From Isoptericola sp. AK164 (GTDB lineage: Bacteria > Actinomycetota > Actinomycetes > Actinomycetales > Cellulomonadaceae): DNA of 64,000 nucleotides. Within the stretch, counting starts at the first letter, position 1. Each line of letters begins with the position of its first letter. The position numbers and the translations under genes are program-made. Below, in pieces: positions 53,442 to 60,881 of the stretch. The notes under the pieces are model-generated. The model did not search any database. It worked only from the letters and a program-made list of their open reading frames with translations, and had not been told where the DNA came from. The stretch is taken from positions 3,162,001 through 3,226,000 of the forward strand of contig NZ_CP119106.1 of NCBI RefSeq assembly GCF_029643425.1, given 5' to 3'.

Positions 53442-54332
53442 TCAGCGTCTGGCTCCCGACCGGCCCGCTCGTCCGATCCTGTCGACGGCCCGCCGCACCT
53501 GCCGCGCACCGACCGCCGCCATGACGTCGCGGTACTGGCCGGCTCGATGGAGCTGACCGGCCAGGTCGTTCGTCGACGGCCGGTGGCGCAGGTCGCACGG
53601 CACCTCGACGGCGACATAGCCGGCGCGCAGCAGGTCGATCGTCATCCCGGTCTCGACACCCCACCCTCGGGCCAGCGGGGTCGCGGCCTCGAAGGCCTCC
53701 CGCGTCAGGCACCGCATGCCGGACAGCGGCTGCGTCGGGCTCCATCCGGTCATCCGGTGGATGGCGCGCCGCGCCGCGCCGACGACGATGCCGCGACCGC
53801 CGGCACCCTTCTGCTGCGGCAGGAGCGCGATCGCCAGGTCGGCGACACCTGCCCGGACCGGGGAGACCAGTGGCGCGGTGTTGACCGCGGTATCACCGAG
53901 ATCGCCGTCGACGAAAAGGAGGAGCCGGGGGGCGCGCCCGTCCGCGTCGCGCATCGCCACCACGGCCGCACCGGTCTCCATCGCGGCCGCCTTGCCCCGG
54001 TTGTGCGAATGACGCACGACGACGGCGCCCGCCTCGCGGGCGACGTGCTGGGTGTCGTCCTCGGACCCGTCGTCGACCACGAGCACGAGGTCCACGTGCG
54101 GGATCGCCCGCGCGGAACGCACGGTCGCGGCGATGCGCTCCTCCTCGTCCTTCGCCGGCACGATCACGGCGACACGCTGCGTGCTGCGACCGTCCCGCGT
54201 GGTGGGCGGTCGAGGCGTCTTCGCCACGGGCATGCTCGGACGTCGGCCCGACGAGCGCTGCGGGACACCGCGCACGCCTCCGTCGGGCACGACGTCGTCG
54301 CCGGTCCTCGTTCCCCCCTGGTCCGCGTTCAC
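53442..54332 (-). CDS. family 2 glycosyltransferase
   Basis: A GT-A fold glycosyltransferase of about 297 aa. Motifs: VAVIVPAKDEEERIAATVRS, VLVVDDGSEDDT (first Asp motif), HNRGKAAAMETGA, LLFVDGDLGD (DxD-like metal site) and the acceptor-side SGMRCLTREAF. It resembles synthases such as glucosyl-3-phosphoglycerate synthase and polyprenyl-phosphate sugar transferases; no transmembrane helix. The start is uncertain: GTG at 54332 (AGGGAG very close), TTG at 54410 (GAGGG at 7 nt) or ATG at 54233; the first 50 or so residues look disordered in every case. Located upstream of the giant surface protein. Confidence 0.82.
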   Translation of the reverse strand: MNADQGGTRTGDDVVPDGGVRGVPQRSSGRRPSMPVAKTPRPPTTRDGRSTQRVAVIVPAKDEEERIAATVRSARAIPHVDLVLVVDDGSEDDTQHVAREAGAVVVRHSHNRGKAAAMETGAAVVAMRDADGRAPRLLLFVDGDLGDTAVNTAPLVSPVRAGVADLAIALLPQQKGAGGRGIVVGAARRAIHRMTGWSPTQPLSGMRCLTREAFEAATPLARGWGVETGMTIDLLRAGYVAVEVPCDLRHRPSTNDLAGQLHRAGQYRDVMAAVGARQVRRAVDRIGRAGRSGARR

Positions 54333-54503
54333 AGCTCCCTGCCTCGTGCGGTGGTCACGACCGTGGTCGTCGATCGTCCCGGTCCGTCGGACCGGGAAAC
54401 GGAAGTGCAAAGAACTTCCCTCAGGATCCTACTCCCACGGTAGAGGCTTCGTGGGCAGGTCGAGCGGTCCGGCGGGGCGGAGCGGGTGAAAAATCTGTGC
54501 GGG

Positions 54504-55331
54504 TCAGCGCAACGTCACCTGACGCGACACGATCCCGGCGCGAGCGCGGCGCTGGGTGGCGTCGAGCGGCTCGTCCACGGCGAGCGCCGCCTCGAACCGG
54601 CTCGACAGATCCTGCATCGGCTCGGCGAGCTCGTCGGCCTCCGTGCCGCGGGGCAGCTCCCACACCGGCACCACGAGACCGCAGGCGCGGAACATGCCCA
54701 GGAACTTGCCACCGGCCAGACCCGAGTCGCGCTTCGCGTGCATGCGGGCGATCGCGTCGACGACGCGGTCCTCGTCCTCCGTACGGGCCCAGCGCACGAA
54801 CTCTCGGCTCATGCGGCACCAGTAGGCGGCCTCGACACCCTCGACCTTGACGGTCGGCACCGACTGGTCGGCGGCCTCGTCCAGACCCGCCTTGATCTCG
54901 TCGGTCATCTCGGCGTCGGAGTCGATCCAGTACTCGTAGCCGTCGTGGACGGTCACCTCGAAGGACACCGAGTCGTCCAGCACGTCCTGCAGGCGCGGAC
55001 CGTCGGGGTCCACCTCGAGGTGCTCGGGGAGGACGCCGGTTCCCGGCTCGCCCTCGAGGGCGGCCAGCAGGGCGGCGGCCAGGTCCCGGCTGAGGTCGTC
55101 GGAGTTGAGGATCCCCTGCACGCCGAGCAGCACCGTGCCGTCCTCGCGGTGCATCGCGGCCCATCCACCGGGCAGCACCGTGGCGACGACGACGTCCTTG
55201 CTCCCGTGCTCGGCCGTGGTGCGGGCGGGCGCGGTCGCCGAGGGGACGATCTCCCGCATCGAGACCCAGTCGGCCTCCCCCGGGAGACCCTCGAACGGAC
55301 GCAGCACGAATTCAGTGGTGGACTTGGCCAT
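54504..55331 (-). CDS. DUF5926 family protein
   Basis: A 275-aa actinobacterial protein of unknown function, cytoplasmic (no signal or membrane segment). It opens KSTTEFVLRPFEGLPGEADWVSMREIVPSATAP and has a repeated acidic C-terminal half containing YWIDSDAEMTDEIKAGLDEA and MFRACGLVVPVWELPRG. The ATG at 55331 is preceded by TAGGAT at 7 nt and no clear ribosome binding site, consistent with a leaderless mRNA. Confidence 0.85.
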   Translation of the reverse strand: MAKSTTEFVLRPFEGLPGEADWVSMREIVPSATAPARTTAEHGSKDVVVATVLPGGWAAMHREDGTVLLGVQGILNSDDLSRDLAAALLAALEGEPGTGVLPEHLEVDPDGPRLQDVLDDSVSFEVTVHDGYEYWIDSDAEMTDEIKAGLDEAADQSVPTVKVEGVEAAYWCRMSREFVRWARTEDEDRVVDAIARMHAKRDSGLAGGKFLGMFRACGLVVPVWELPRGTEADELAEPMQDLSSRFEAALAVDEPLDATQRRARAGIVSRQVTLR

Positions 55332-55421
55332 ACGTCGCATCCTAACGGCCCCCGCTCGTCGGTCGCCGCGCCCGCCCGGCAGGCATCCGGCGAGTCGGAG
55401 TCCGGCGCCGGGCCGCACGCG

Positions 55422-55452
55422 GAGGGCCGGGCGCGCACGGCGCCCGGCCCTC
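55422..55452 (-). terminator. terminator of the amidase-cohesin operon
   Basis: Perfect 13-bp stem GAGGGCCGGGCGC / GCGCCCGGCCCTC with a 5-nt loop, 7 nt past the cohesin-gene stop. Confidence 0.8.
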
Positions 55453-55459
55453 GACGGTC

Positions 55460-55987
55460 TCAGCCGCGACCGCGTCCTGGCGTGCTGACGGTCAACGTCG
55501 CCACGCCGGCGTCGTCGACGGTGGCGGTGTCCCGGTCCGTGCTCACGGTGACGACCGAGGCCAGGTCGATCTCGGCCTCGCCCGGCCCGTGGGTCCGGAA
55601 GGTCATCGTGGCCAGGTCGATGTCGCCGGACGCCGCCGGAGACGTCCCGAGCTTCGTGTGCACGACCTCGAGCGACCCCTTTGACACGGACTCGTTCGTG
55701 AAGCCCGAGATCTCCGTGGTGGCCGACCCCTTCACGTAGGTGAGGTCGCGGCGGTCGTACTCGAGCGTCAGCTCGTAGGCGTACAGGTCCACGGCGTCGG
55801 ACGCCGTGACGGTCACCTCGACGGTCTCGCCGGGGCCCGGCGCGACGTCCGAGACCTCCACGGCGAACGACGTCTCGGCGTCGTCCGCCGTGGCCACGGC
55901 GGCGCCGCCGGCGCACAGGGCGAGGCCGAGGACTCCGGCCCCTGCCAGGAGACGGGTCCTGCCGACCCGCGCGGGCGTTGTGGTCAT
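55460..55987 (-). CDS. secreted single-cohesin protein
   Basis: A 175-aa exported protein: signal peptide (TRLLAGAGVLGLALCAGGAAVATA, cleavage near 34), then one cohesin domain filling the rest (about 38-168). Cohesin features: GETVEVTVTASDAVDLYAYELTLEYD, then DLTYVKGSATT, SGDIDLATMTFRTHGPGEAEIDL and a final beta-strand VATLTVS. No anchor, no second domain. The gene is 44 nt after the dockerin-bearing amidase in the same operon, with ribosome binding site GGAAGG 8 nt before ATG 55987. Cohesins bind dockerins, so a complex with the neighbouring enzyme is likely. Confidence 0.85.
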   Translation of the reverse strand: MTTTPARVGRTRLLAGAGVLGLALCAGGAAVATADDAETSFAVEVSDVAPGPGETVEVTVTASDAVDLYAYELTLEYDRRDLTYVKGSATTEISGFTNESVSKGSLEVVHTKLGTSPAASGDIDLATMTFRTHGPGEAEIDLASVVTVSTDRDTATVDDAGVATLTVSTPGRGRG

Positions 55988-56031
55988 GGTCCGGTCCTTC
56001 CGAAGGCGGGTGGTCGTGGTGGTCGCGCGGC

Positions 56032-57861
56032 TCACGGGGCGATCTCCCCGTACAGGGCGGGAGCCGTCCGCGCGCCAGTGGCCTGCTCGAAGGAGTAGGT
56101 CAGGCCCAGCAGGGAGCCCTCGTCGAAGTCGCGGCCGAGGAACTCGAGGTTGACGCCGGCGCCGTCGATGGTGCCGTCGGCGGGGATCGCCTGCCCCATG
56201 GGGACGGTGACGGACGGCATGCCGGTGTTCGGGCTCAGGCGCAGGTTGCGGCCCTGGGTGCGGTAGGGATTCCCCGACGGGTAGACCAGGGCGTCGAGCT
56301 CGGCCTCGTCGAGCATGCCGGTCACGAGCTCCTTGCCCATCGCGAGCAGCTGGGTGTGCGAACCGTCCGGGCCGGCCCACGCCTCGTACTCCTCCTCGGT
56401 GACCGCCGCACGACGCTCGTAGGTCCGCTGCCTGCTGGTGACGAACCGCCCGGTGTCGACGATCTCCGGCAGGGTGCGTGCCTCGACCTCCGGAGCGAGG
56501 TACGCCTCGACGTACTCGGCGAGGTCGTGCCGGAACTCCGGCGTGCTGCCGGAGCCCTCGGCGAGCACCGTGGCGAAGGCCTCGGGCGCCTCGATCTCCA
56601 CGACCTCGGCCCCGAGGGACTCGAAGGTCTCGACGGCCTCCGCCCAGAGGCGGGTGGTCGTCGCGTTGCTCCCGAGCATCGAGGGCACGTAGCCGATGCG
56701 GGCGCCGTCGAGAGCGTCGGCGTCGAGGTAGGCGGTGTAGGACTCGGGGACCAGTCCCTCCTGCCGTGCGGTGACCGGGTCGTTCTCGTCCACGCCCACC
56801 ACGGCGTCCAACGCCACGGCGGCATCGGTGACGGAGCGGGTCATCGGGCCGCCGGTGTCCTGGCTGAGCGCCAGCGGCACGATCCCGTCGCGGCTCGCGA
56901 GACCGACGGTCGGTCGCACGCCCACGAGCTGGTTGTACGAGGACGGCACGCGGATCGAGCCGCCGGTGTCGGTCCCGAAGCCGATCCCGGCCAGGTTCGC
57001 CGCGATGGCCGCGCCCGTGCCGCCGCTGGAGCCGCCGGCGGTCCGGGAGGTGTCGTACGGGCTGGCGACGTACGTGGTCTCGCCGGCCGCCTGGTACGAG
57101 GTGAACTGCGAGGAGAAGCCGTAGGCGAACTCGTCGAGGCTGGCCTTGGCCATGACGACCGCGCCGGCGTCCCGCAGCCCGGCGACCATGGTCGCGTCGT
57201 CGGTGGTGAGGTTGTCGTCCCAGCAGCCGCAACCGGCGGTGGTCGGCATGTCGACGGTGTTGTAGTTGTCCTTCACCGCGACCGGGACGCCGAGCAGCAT
57301 GCTCGTCATGCCGGTCGCGGCACGCTCGGCGTCCGCCTCCGCGGCCCTGTCGAGGGCCAGATCGCTGGTGGAGATGATCGACGCCAGGGGACGCCCGTCC
57401 TCGGCCGGGTCCACCAGGGTGCGGTCGTAGGCGTCGATACGATCGAGATAGTCCTGGGTGATCTCCACCGAGGTCGTCACACCGGCGTTCATCGCGGCCT
57501 GCATGTCGACGACGGAGGCCTCGACGAGGTCGAACGGGCCGTCGTCGTAGACCATGCGCTGGGAGAGGTCCGCCAGGTCGGCGACAGTGATCTCGCCGTC
57601 GCCGTCGGTGTCGGCGACGGCGACTTCGTGCCAGCCCTTCGACCTGGTGCCGGTGCCGAGCGCGTCGGCCAGCACCTCGAGGTCGGCGGTGGTGACCTGC
57701 CGGTCACCGGTGAGGTCGAGCTCGCTGTAGTAGGGGGCCAGGAACGCGGCGTCGGGCTGGTCGGCAGCTGCCGCGGGCGCGGCACCGACGGCCACGGCGG
57801 CCGTTCCGGCGAGGGTCGCGGCAGCTCCTGTCGCCACGACACGCATGCAGGGAATCCTCAC
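56032..57861 (-). CDS. secreted amidase with N-terminal type I dockerin
   Basis: A 609-aa exported amidase-signature hydrolase. Signal peptide to about 33; dockerin with two calcium loops D49-x-T51-x-D53...D60 and D84-x-D86-x-D88...D95; then the amidase domain (about 115-605) with intact triad K197 (PVAVKDN), S278 (GGSSGG) and nucleophile S302 (GTDTGGSIR). It should cleave amide bonds outside the cell; substrate unknown. GTG at 57861 is chosen for its GGAGGAG 7 nt upstream; ATG 57846 is possible. First gene of a two-gene operon with the cohesin protein. Confidence 0.9.
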   Translation of the reverse strand: MRIPCMRVVATGAAATLAGTAAVAVGAAPAAAADQPDAAFLAPYYSELDLTGDRQVTTADLEVLADALGTGTRSKGWHEVAVADTDGDGEITVADLADLSQRMVYDDGPFDLVEASVVDMQAAMNAGVTTSVEITQDYLDRIDAYDRTLVDPAEDGRPLASIISTSDLALDRAAEADAERAATGMTSMLLGVPVAVKDNYNTVDMPTTAGCGCWDDNLTTDDATMVAGLRDAGAVVMAKASLDEFAYGFSSQFTSYQAAGETTYVASPYDTSRTAGGSSGGTGAAIAANLAGIGFGTDTGGSIRVPSSYNQLVGVRPTVGLASRDGIVPLALSQDTGGPMTRSVTDAAVALDAVVGVDENDPVTARQEGLVPESYTAYLDADALDGARIGYVPSMLGSNATTTRLWAEAVETFESLGAEVVEIEAPEAFATVLAEGSGSTPEFRHDLAEYVEAYLAPEVEARTLPEIVDTGRFVTSRQRTYERRAAVTEEEYEAWAGPDGSHTQLLAMGKELVTGMLDEAELDALVYPSGNPYRTQGRNLRLSPNTGMPSVTVPMGQAIPADGTIDGAGVNLEFLGRDFDEGSLLGLTYSFEQATGARTAPALYGEIAP

Positions 57862-58007
57862 GGACGTACTCCTCCGGTCGGGTGGGGCCGTGCTCGTGCG
57901 CGGCCTGGCACGACGCTAGGACGACGAGGTTTCCGGCCACGGCACGAATCGTTTCGATCACTTTTCGTCTTCTCCCCGACGCACCCGATCCGCCGTAGCG
58001 TCGCCCC

Positions 58008-59276
58008 ATGAGCTGGCTCGCCGCGACCCTGCCGGTCGCAGACCTCGCCACCCACGCGCTCGAGGAGCTGCGCAGGGCTGCCCGCCGCGCGGGAGCGACC
58101 GGCCCCCTCGTGGACGCCTCGCTCGACCCGTCCCGCGTCGCCGCCTCGTTCGGATCCGACCGCCTGCTGCGGATCGACGACGCACCGGTCGCCGGGTTCG
58201 CCCCGCACTCCGGGTTCTTCCCCACCGCCGACGGCTGGGTCCGCACCCACGCGAACTACCCCCACCACCGCACCCGGCTGCTGGGACTGCTCGACCTGCC
58301 CGACGACGCCACCCGCGACCAGCTGGCCGGTCGGCTCGCGACGGCCGCGGCCTGCACGGTCGAGGACGACGCCGCGGCGGCCGGCGCGATCGCGGTGCGG
58401 GTCCGCACGGAGGCCGAGTGGCGCGCGTCCGCACCGGGCCGGGCCGCCGCCGTCGGCCCGCTGGTCCGCACCGCCGTCCGTCCAGCCGCGGACGAGCCGG
58501 TGGCCGCCGCTGACACCCCCGGGCGCGGCGCACCGGAGGTCACCGGACCGACACCGCTCGCCGGGGTCCGGGTGCTGGACCTGACCCGCGTCGTCGCCGG
58601 CCCGGTCGGCACCCGCACCCTCGCGCTGCTCGGCGCGGACGTGCTGCGCGTCGACCCCCCGGAACCCGCCGAGATCGCCGCGCAGCACCTCGACACCGGC
58701 CAGGGCAAACGATCCACGCTGCTCGACCTGGGCGGACGCGACGGCCGGGCCCGCGCCCAGGAGCTCCTCGACACGGCCGACGTGCTCGTCACCGGATACC
58801 GGCCCGGCGCCGTGGAGGCGCACGGGCTGGTGGTGCCGCCCCGCACCGTGCACGCCCGGGTCTCGGCCTGGGGCACCGCCGGCCCGTGGGGGACGCGGCG
58901 CGGGTTCGACTCCATCGTCCAGGCGGCGTGCGGCATCGCGATGATCGAGGCGCCCGACGGCGGCCCGCCGGGAGCCCTGCCGGCCCAGGCCCTCGACCAC
59001 GCCACGGGCTACCTGCTGGCCGCCGGGGTGCTGGACGCGCTCACCGACAGGACGCGCGACGGCCGCGGACGCGAGGTCTCGGTGTCCCTGGCCCGGACGG
59101 CGACCTGGCTGCTGGACGCCCCCGGGCGCGACGCGGACCATCCGCCCGCCGCGGTGCCGCCGTCGTCGGCCACCGTCGCCCACGGGCGTGTGACGACGGC
59201 GCGTCCGGCGCTCCCCGTGGCCGACTACCCCACGCCGGCCCGCCCCTGGGGCACCTCCCCGCCGTTGTGGGCGTGA
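58008..59276 (+). CDS. CoA-transferase family III (CaiB/BaiF) protein with permuted-looking domain order
   Basis: A 422-aa protein. Residues about 183-400 match the N-terminal part of CaiB/BaiF enzymes: PLAGVRVLDLTRVVAGPVGTRTLALLGADVLRVDPP, LLDLGGRDGR and SAWGTAGPW...GFDSIVQAACGI, whose Asp is the usual catalytic residue. Unusually, this is preceded by about 180 residues resembling the family's C-terminal part (FFPTADGWVRTHANYPHHRTRLLGLLDLP, VRTEAEWRAS). ATG 58008 follows TAGCGT by 6 nt with no ribosome binding site (leaderless). The 3' end overlaps a large palindrome. Confidence 0.8.
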   Translation: MSWLAATLPVADLATHALEELRRAARRAGATGPLVDASLDPSRVAASFGSDRLLRIDDAPVAGFAPHSGFFPTADGWVRTHANYPHHRTRLLGLLDLPDDATRDQLAGRLATAAACTVEDDAAAAGAIAVRVRTEAEWRASAPGRAAAVGPLVRTAVRPAADEPVAAADTPGRGAPEVTGPTPLAGVRVLDLTRVVAGPVGTRTLALLGADVLRVDPPEPAEIAAQHLDTGQGKRSTLLDLGGRDGRARAQELLDTADVLVTGYRPGAVEAHGLVVPPRTVHARVSAWGTAGPWGTRRGFDSIVQAACGIAMIEAPDGGPPGALPAQALDHATGYLLAAGVLDALTDRTRDGRGREVSVSLARTATWLLDAPGRDADHPPAAVPPSSATVAHGRVTTARPALPVADYPTPARPWGTSPPLWA

Positions 59277-59335
59277 AATGTGCGGCCTCGGACCGGTCCG
59301 GGGCCGCACATTTCACGCCCACAACGGCGGAGGTG
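59252..59335. repeat. 84-bp near-perfect palindrome between convergent genes
   Basis: Arms of 43 and 41 nt meet with no loop at about 59294/59295 (GGACC/GGTCC centre). They match except for a 2-nt bulge and one wobble; core GCGTGAAATGTGCGGCC. It spans the stop codon of the CoA-transferase gene and ends 3 nt before the ppx stop, so it can terminate both transcripts. Confidence 0.85.
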
Positions 59336-59338
59336 GGG

Positions 59339-60265
59339 TCAGAGCCGGTCGAGCCGCTGCAGGATCGCCCCCTCGCGCAGCGCCCACGGACAGATCTCGA
59401 CCTCGTCGACACCGAGCGCACGCATCGTCTCCTCCGCGACGACCGCCCCGGCGACCACCTGCGTGGCCCGGCCCGGCCCGATCCCCGGCAGCACCGTGCG
59501 GTCGGCCGAGGACAGCTTCGCCAGCCGCGGCTCCCAGTCGGCCAGGTGCTCCTGCCGCATCCGCCACCGGTCCCCCGTCCCCATGACCTGTCGAGGCATG
59601 CCCGCCAGACGCGCGAGCGACCGGAACGTCTTCGACGTCGCCACCGCATGGTCCGGACCCGGCGCCTTCGTCACGGGTCGGACGGCGTCGCGCAGCACGC
59701 GGCGCGCATGCTTGCGCAGCCGCTCGACGTCCTTCGGGCTCGGCGGGTCCGAAGCCGCCAGGAACTCGCGTGTCATCCGTCCCGCACCCAGAGGGACCGA
59801 GAGGGCCACGTCGGGCGACTCGTCCACCCCCGTGGCGATCTCCAACGAACCGCCGCCGATGTCCAGCAGCAGCAACCGGCCCGCACCCCAGCCGTACCAG
59901 CGGCGCGCCGCCAGGAACGTCAGGCGCGCCTCCTCGTCACCCTCCAGGACCTCGATCGGCACGCCGATGCGCTCGGAGAGGTCCTCGATGAGCTCCGGGC
60001 CGTTGGTGGCCTCCCGCAGCGCCGACGTGGCCAGGGCCATCGTGCCCTCGATCCCGTGCTCGCGGCCGACCCCGGCGGCCTCGCCGACCGCCTCCTGCAG
60101 CGCCGCGACGCCGTCGGGAGAGAGGCACCCGTCCGGCTGCAGGTAGCGCATGAGCCGCACGGTGGTCTTGTGGCTCGCCTGCGGGACGGGCCGCGCGCCG
60201 TGGCGTGCCTCCATCACCAGCAGGTGGACGGTGTTGGAACCGATGTCGATGACGCCGAGACGCAT
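59339..60265 (-). CDS. Ppx/GppA family phosphatase
   Basis: A 308-aa exopolyphosphatase/guanosine pentaphosphatase-type protein of the actin-like ATPase fold. Motifs: MRLGVIDIGSNTVHLLVME (phosphate 1), ALATSALREATNG, EARLTFLAA, LLLLDIGGGSLEIATG (phosphate 2) and the C-terminal GIGPGRATQVVAGAVVAEETM. Length matches short actinobacterial Ppx proteins, which act on polyphosphate or pppGpp. ATG at 60265 has GGGAGG 8 nt upstream; the longer frame to 60328 runs into the hairpin element. Confidence 0.9.
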   Translation of the reverse strand: MRLGVIDIGSNTVHLLVMEARHGARPVPQASHKTTVRLMRYLQPDGCLSPDGVAALQEAVGEAAGVGREHGIEGTMALATSALREATNGPELIEDLSERIGVPIEVLEGDEEARLTFLAARRWYGWGAGRLLLLDIGGGSLEIATGVDESPDVALSVPLGAGRMTREFLAASDPPSPKDVERLRKHARRVLRDAVRPVTKAPGPDHAVATSKTFRSLARLAGMPRQVMGTGDRWRMRQEHLADWEPRLAKLSSADRTVLPGIGPGRATQVVAGAVVAEETMRALGVDEVEICPWALREGAILQRLDRL

Positions 60266-60290
60266 GAGCGAAACCTCCCTGCCGACGCGA

Positions 60291-60390
60291 ACGCGCCCGG
60301 GGAGAGTCCGGTGCGCGATCGCGTTCACGGGCGCTGCGCGCCCTCCACTTCGGGGATGACGATCACGCGCCGGACTCTCCCCGGGCGCGT
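60291..60390. repeat. 100-bp hairpin element, copy B
   Basis: 30-bp arms (60291-60320 with 60361-60390, 28/30 paired), starting ACGCGCCCGGGGAGAGTCCG, around a 40-nt interior GCGTTCACGG...TCCACTTCGGGGATGAC (60321-60360). The interior has an inner stem GGGCGC/GCGCCC where copy A (27101-27200) has GGCCGC/GCGGCC, a compensatory change. It lies 14 nt past the SHOCT-gene stop and before ppx. Confidence 0.8.
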
Positions 60391-60404
60391 CAGACCTGCT
60401 CAGG

Positions 60405-60785
60405 TCAGGAGAGGGCCTTGGCCTTGATCGACTCGAACTCCTGGGGCGTGATGGTGCCCTCGTCGAGCAGCTTCTTGGCCGAGGCGATCTGGTCCGCCGG
60501 CGCCGGCTGGGTGGCCACCGAGCGGATGTAGTCGTCGGTCGCCGCCTTGGACTCCTTCACGGCCGCGAGGTTGCGCTCGGCCATGCCGCGACCGCGCGCG
60601 ATGAGGTAGACCAGCGCGGTCACCAGAGGGATGAAGATGAGGAAGACGACCCAGACCGCCTTCCACCACCCGCTGAGGGTGTGGTCCCGGAAGAGGTCGG
60701 TCAAGATCTGGAACAGGACGATGAGATACGCCATGAACAGGAAGATCCAGAGCAGGAACCAGATGTAGTCCCAGAAGCTGTCCAT
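60405..60785 (-). CDS. membrane protein with PLDc_N-like and SHOCT domains
   Basis: A 126-aa protein: two N-terminal transmembrane helices (about 5-28 and 42-63) with the PLDc_N-like signature HTLSGWWKAVWVVFLIFIPLVTALVYLI, then a basic juxtamembrane stretch and a C-terminal SHOCT motif (ADQIASAKKLLDEGTITPQEFESIKAKAL). Such small proteins are common in actinobacteria; function unknown. The stop is followed by hairpin element copy B. Confidence 0.87.
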   Translation of the reverse strand: MDSFWDYIWFLLWIFLFMAYLIVLFQILTDLFRDHTLSGWWKAVWVVFLIFIPLVTALVYLIARGRGMAERNLAAVKESKAATDDYIRSVATQPAPADQIASAKKLLDEGTITPQEFESIKAKALS

Positions 60786-60881
60786 CGGTGGTGCGTCCTT
60801 CCACGAGTTCGTTCGTCGGCCGGTCGACCGGCCTCGGGACGGAGACTAGCGGAGGTCGCCCACTCTCGCCCGACAAGAACG

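Noticed and set aside
55988-57232. N-terminal extension of the cohesin reading frame through the amidase gene
   Set aside because: Composition of a shadow frame; the cohesin gene has its own ribosome binding site, start and signal peptide at 55987.
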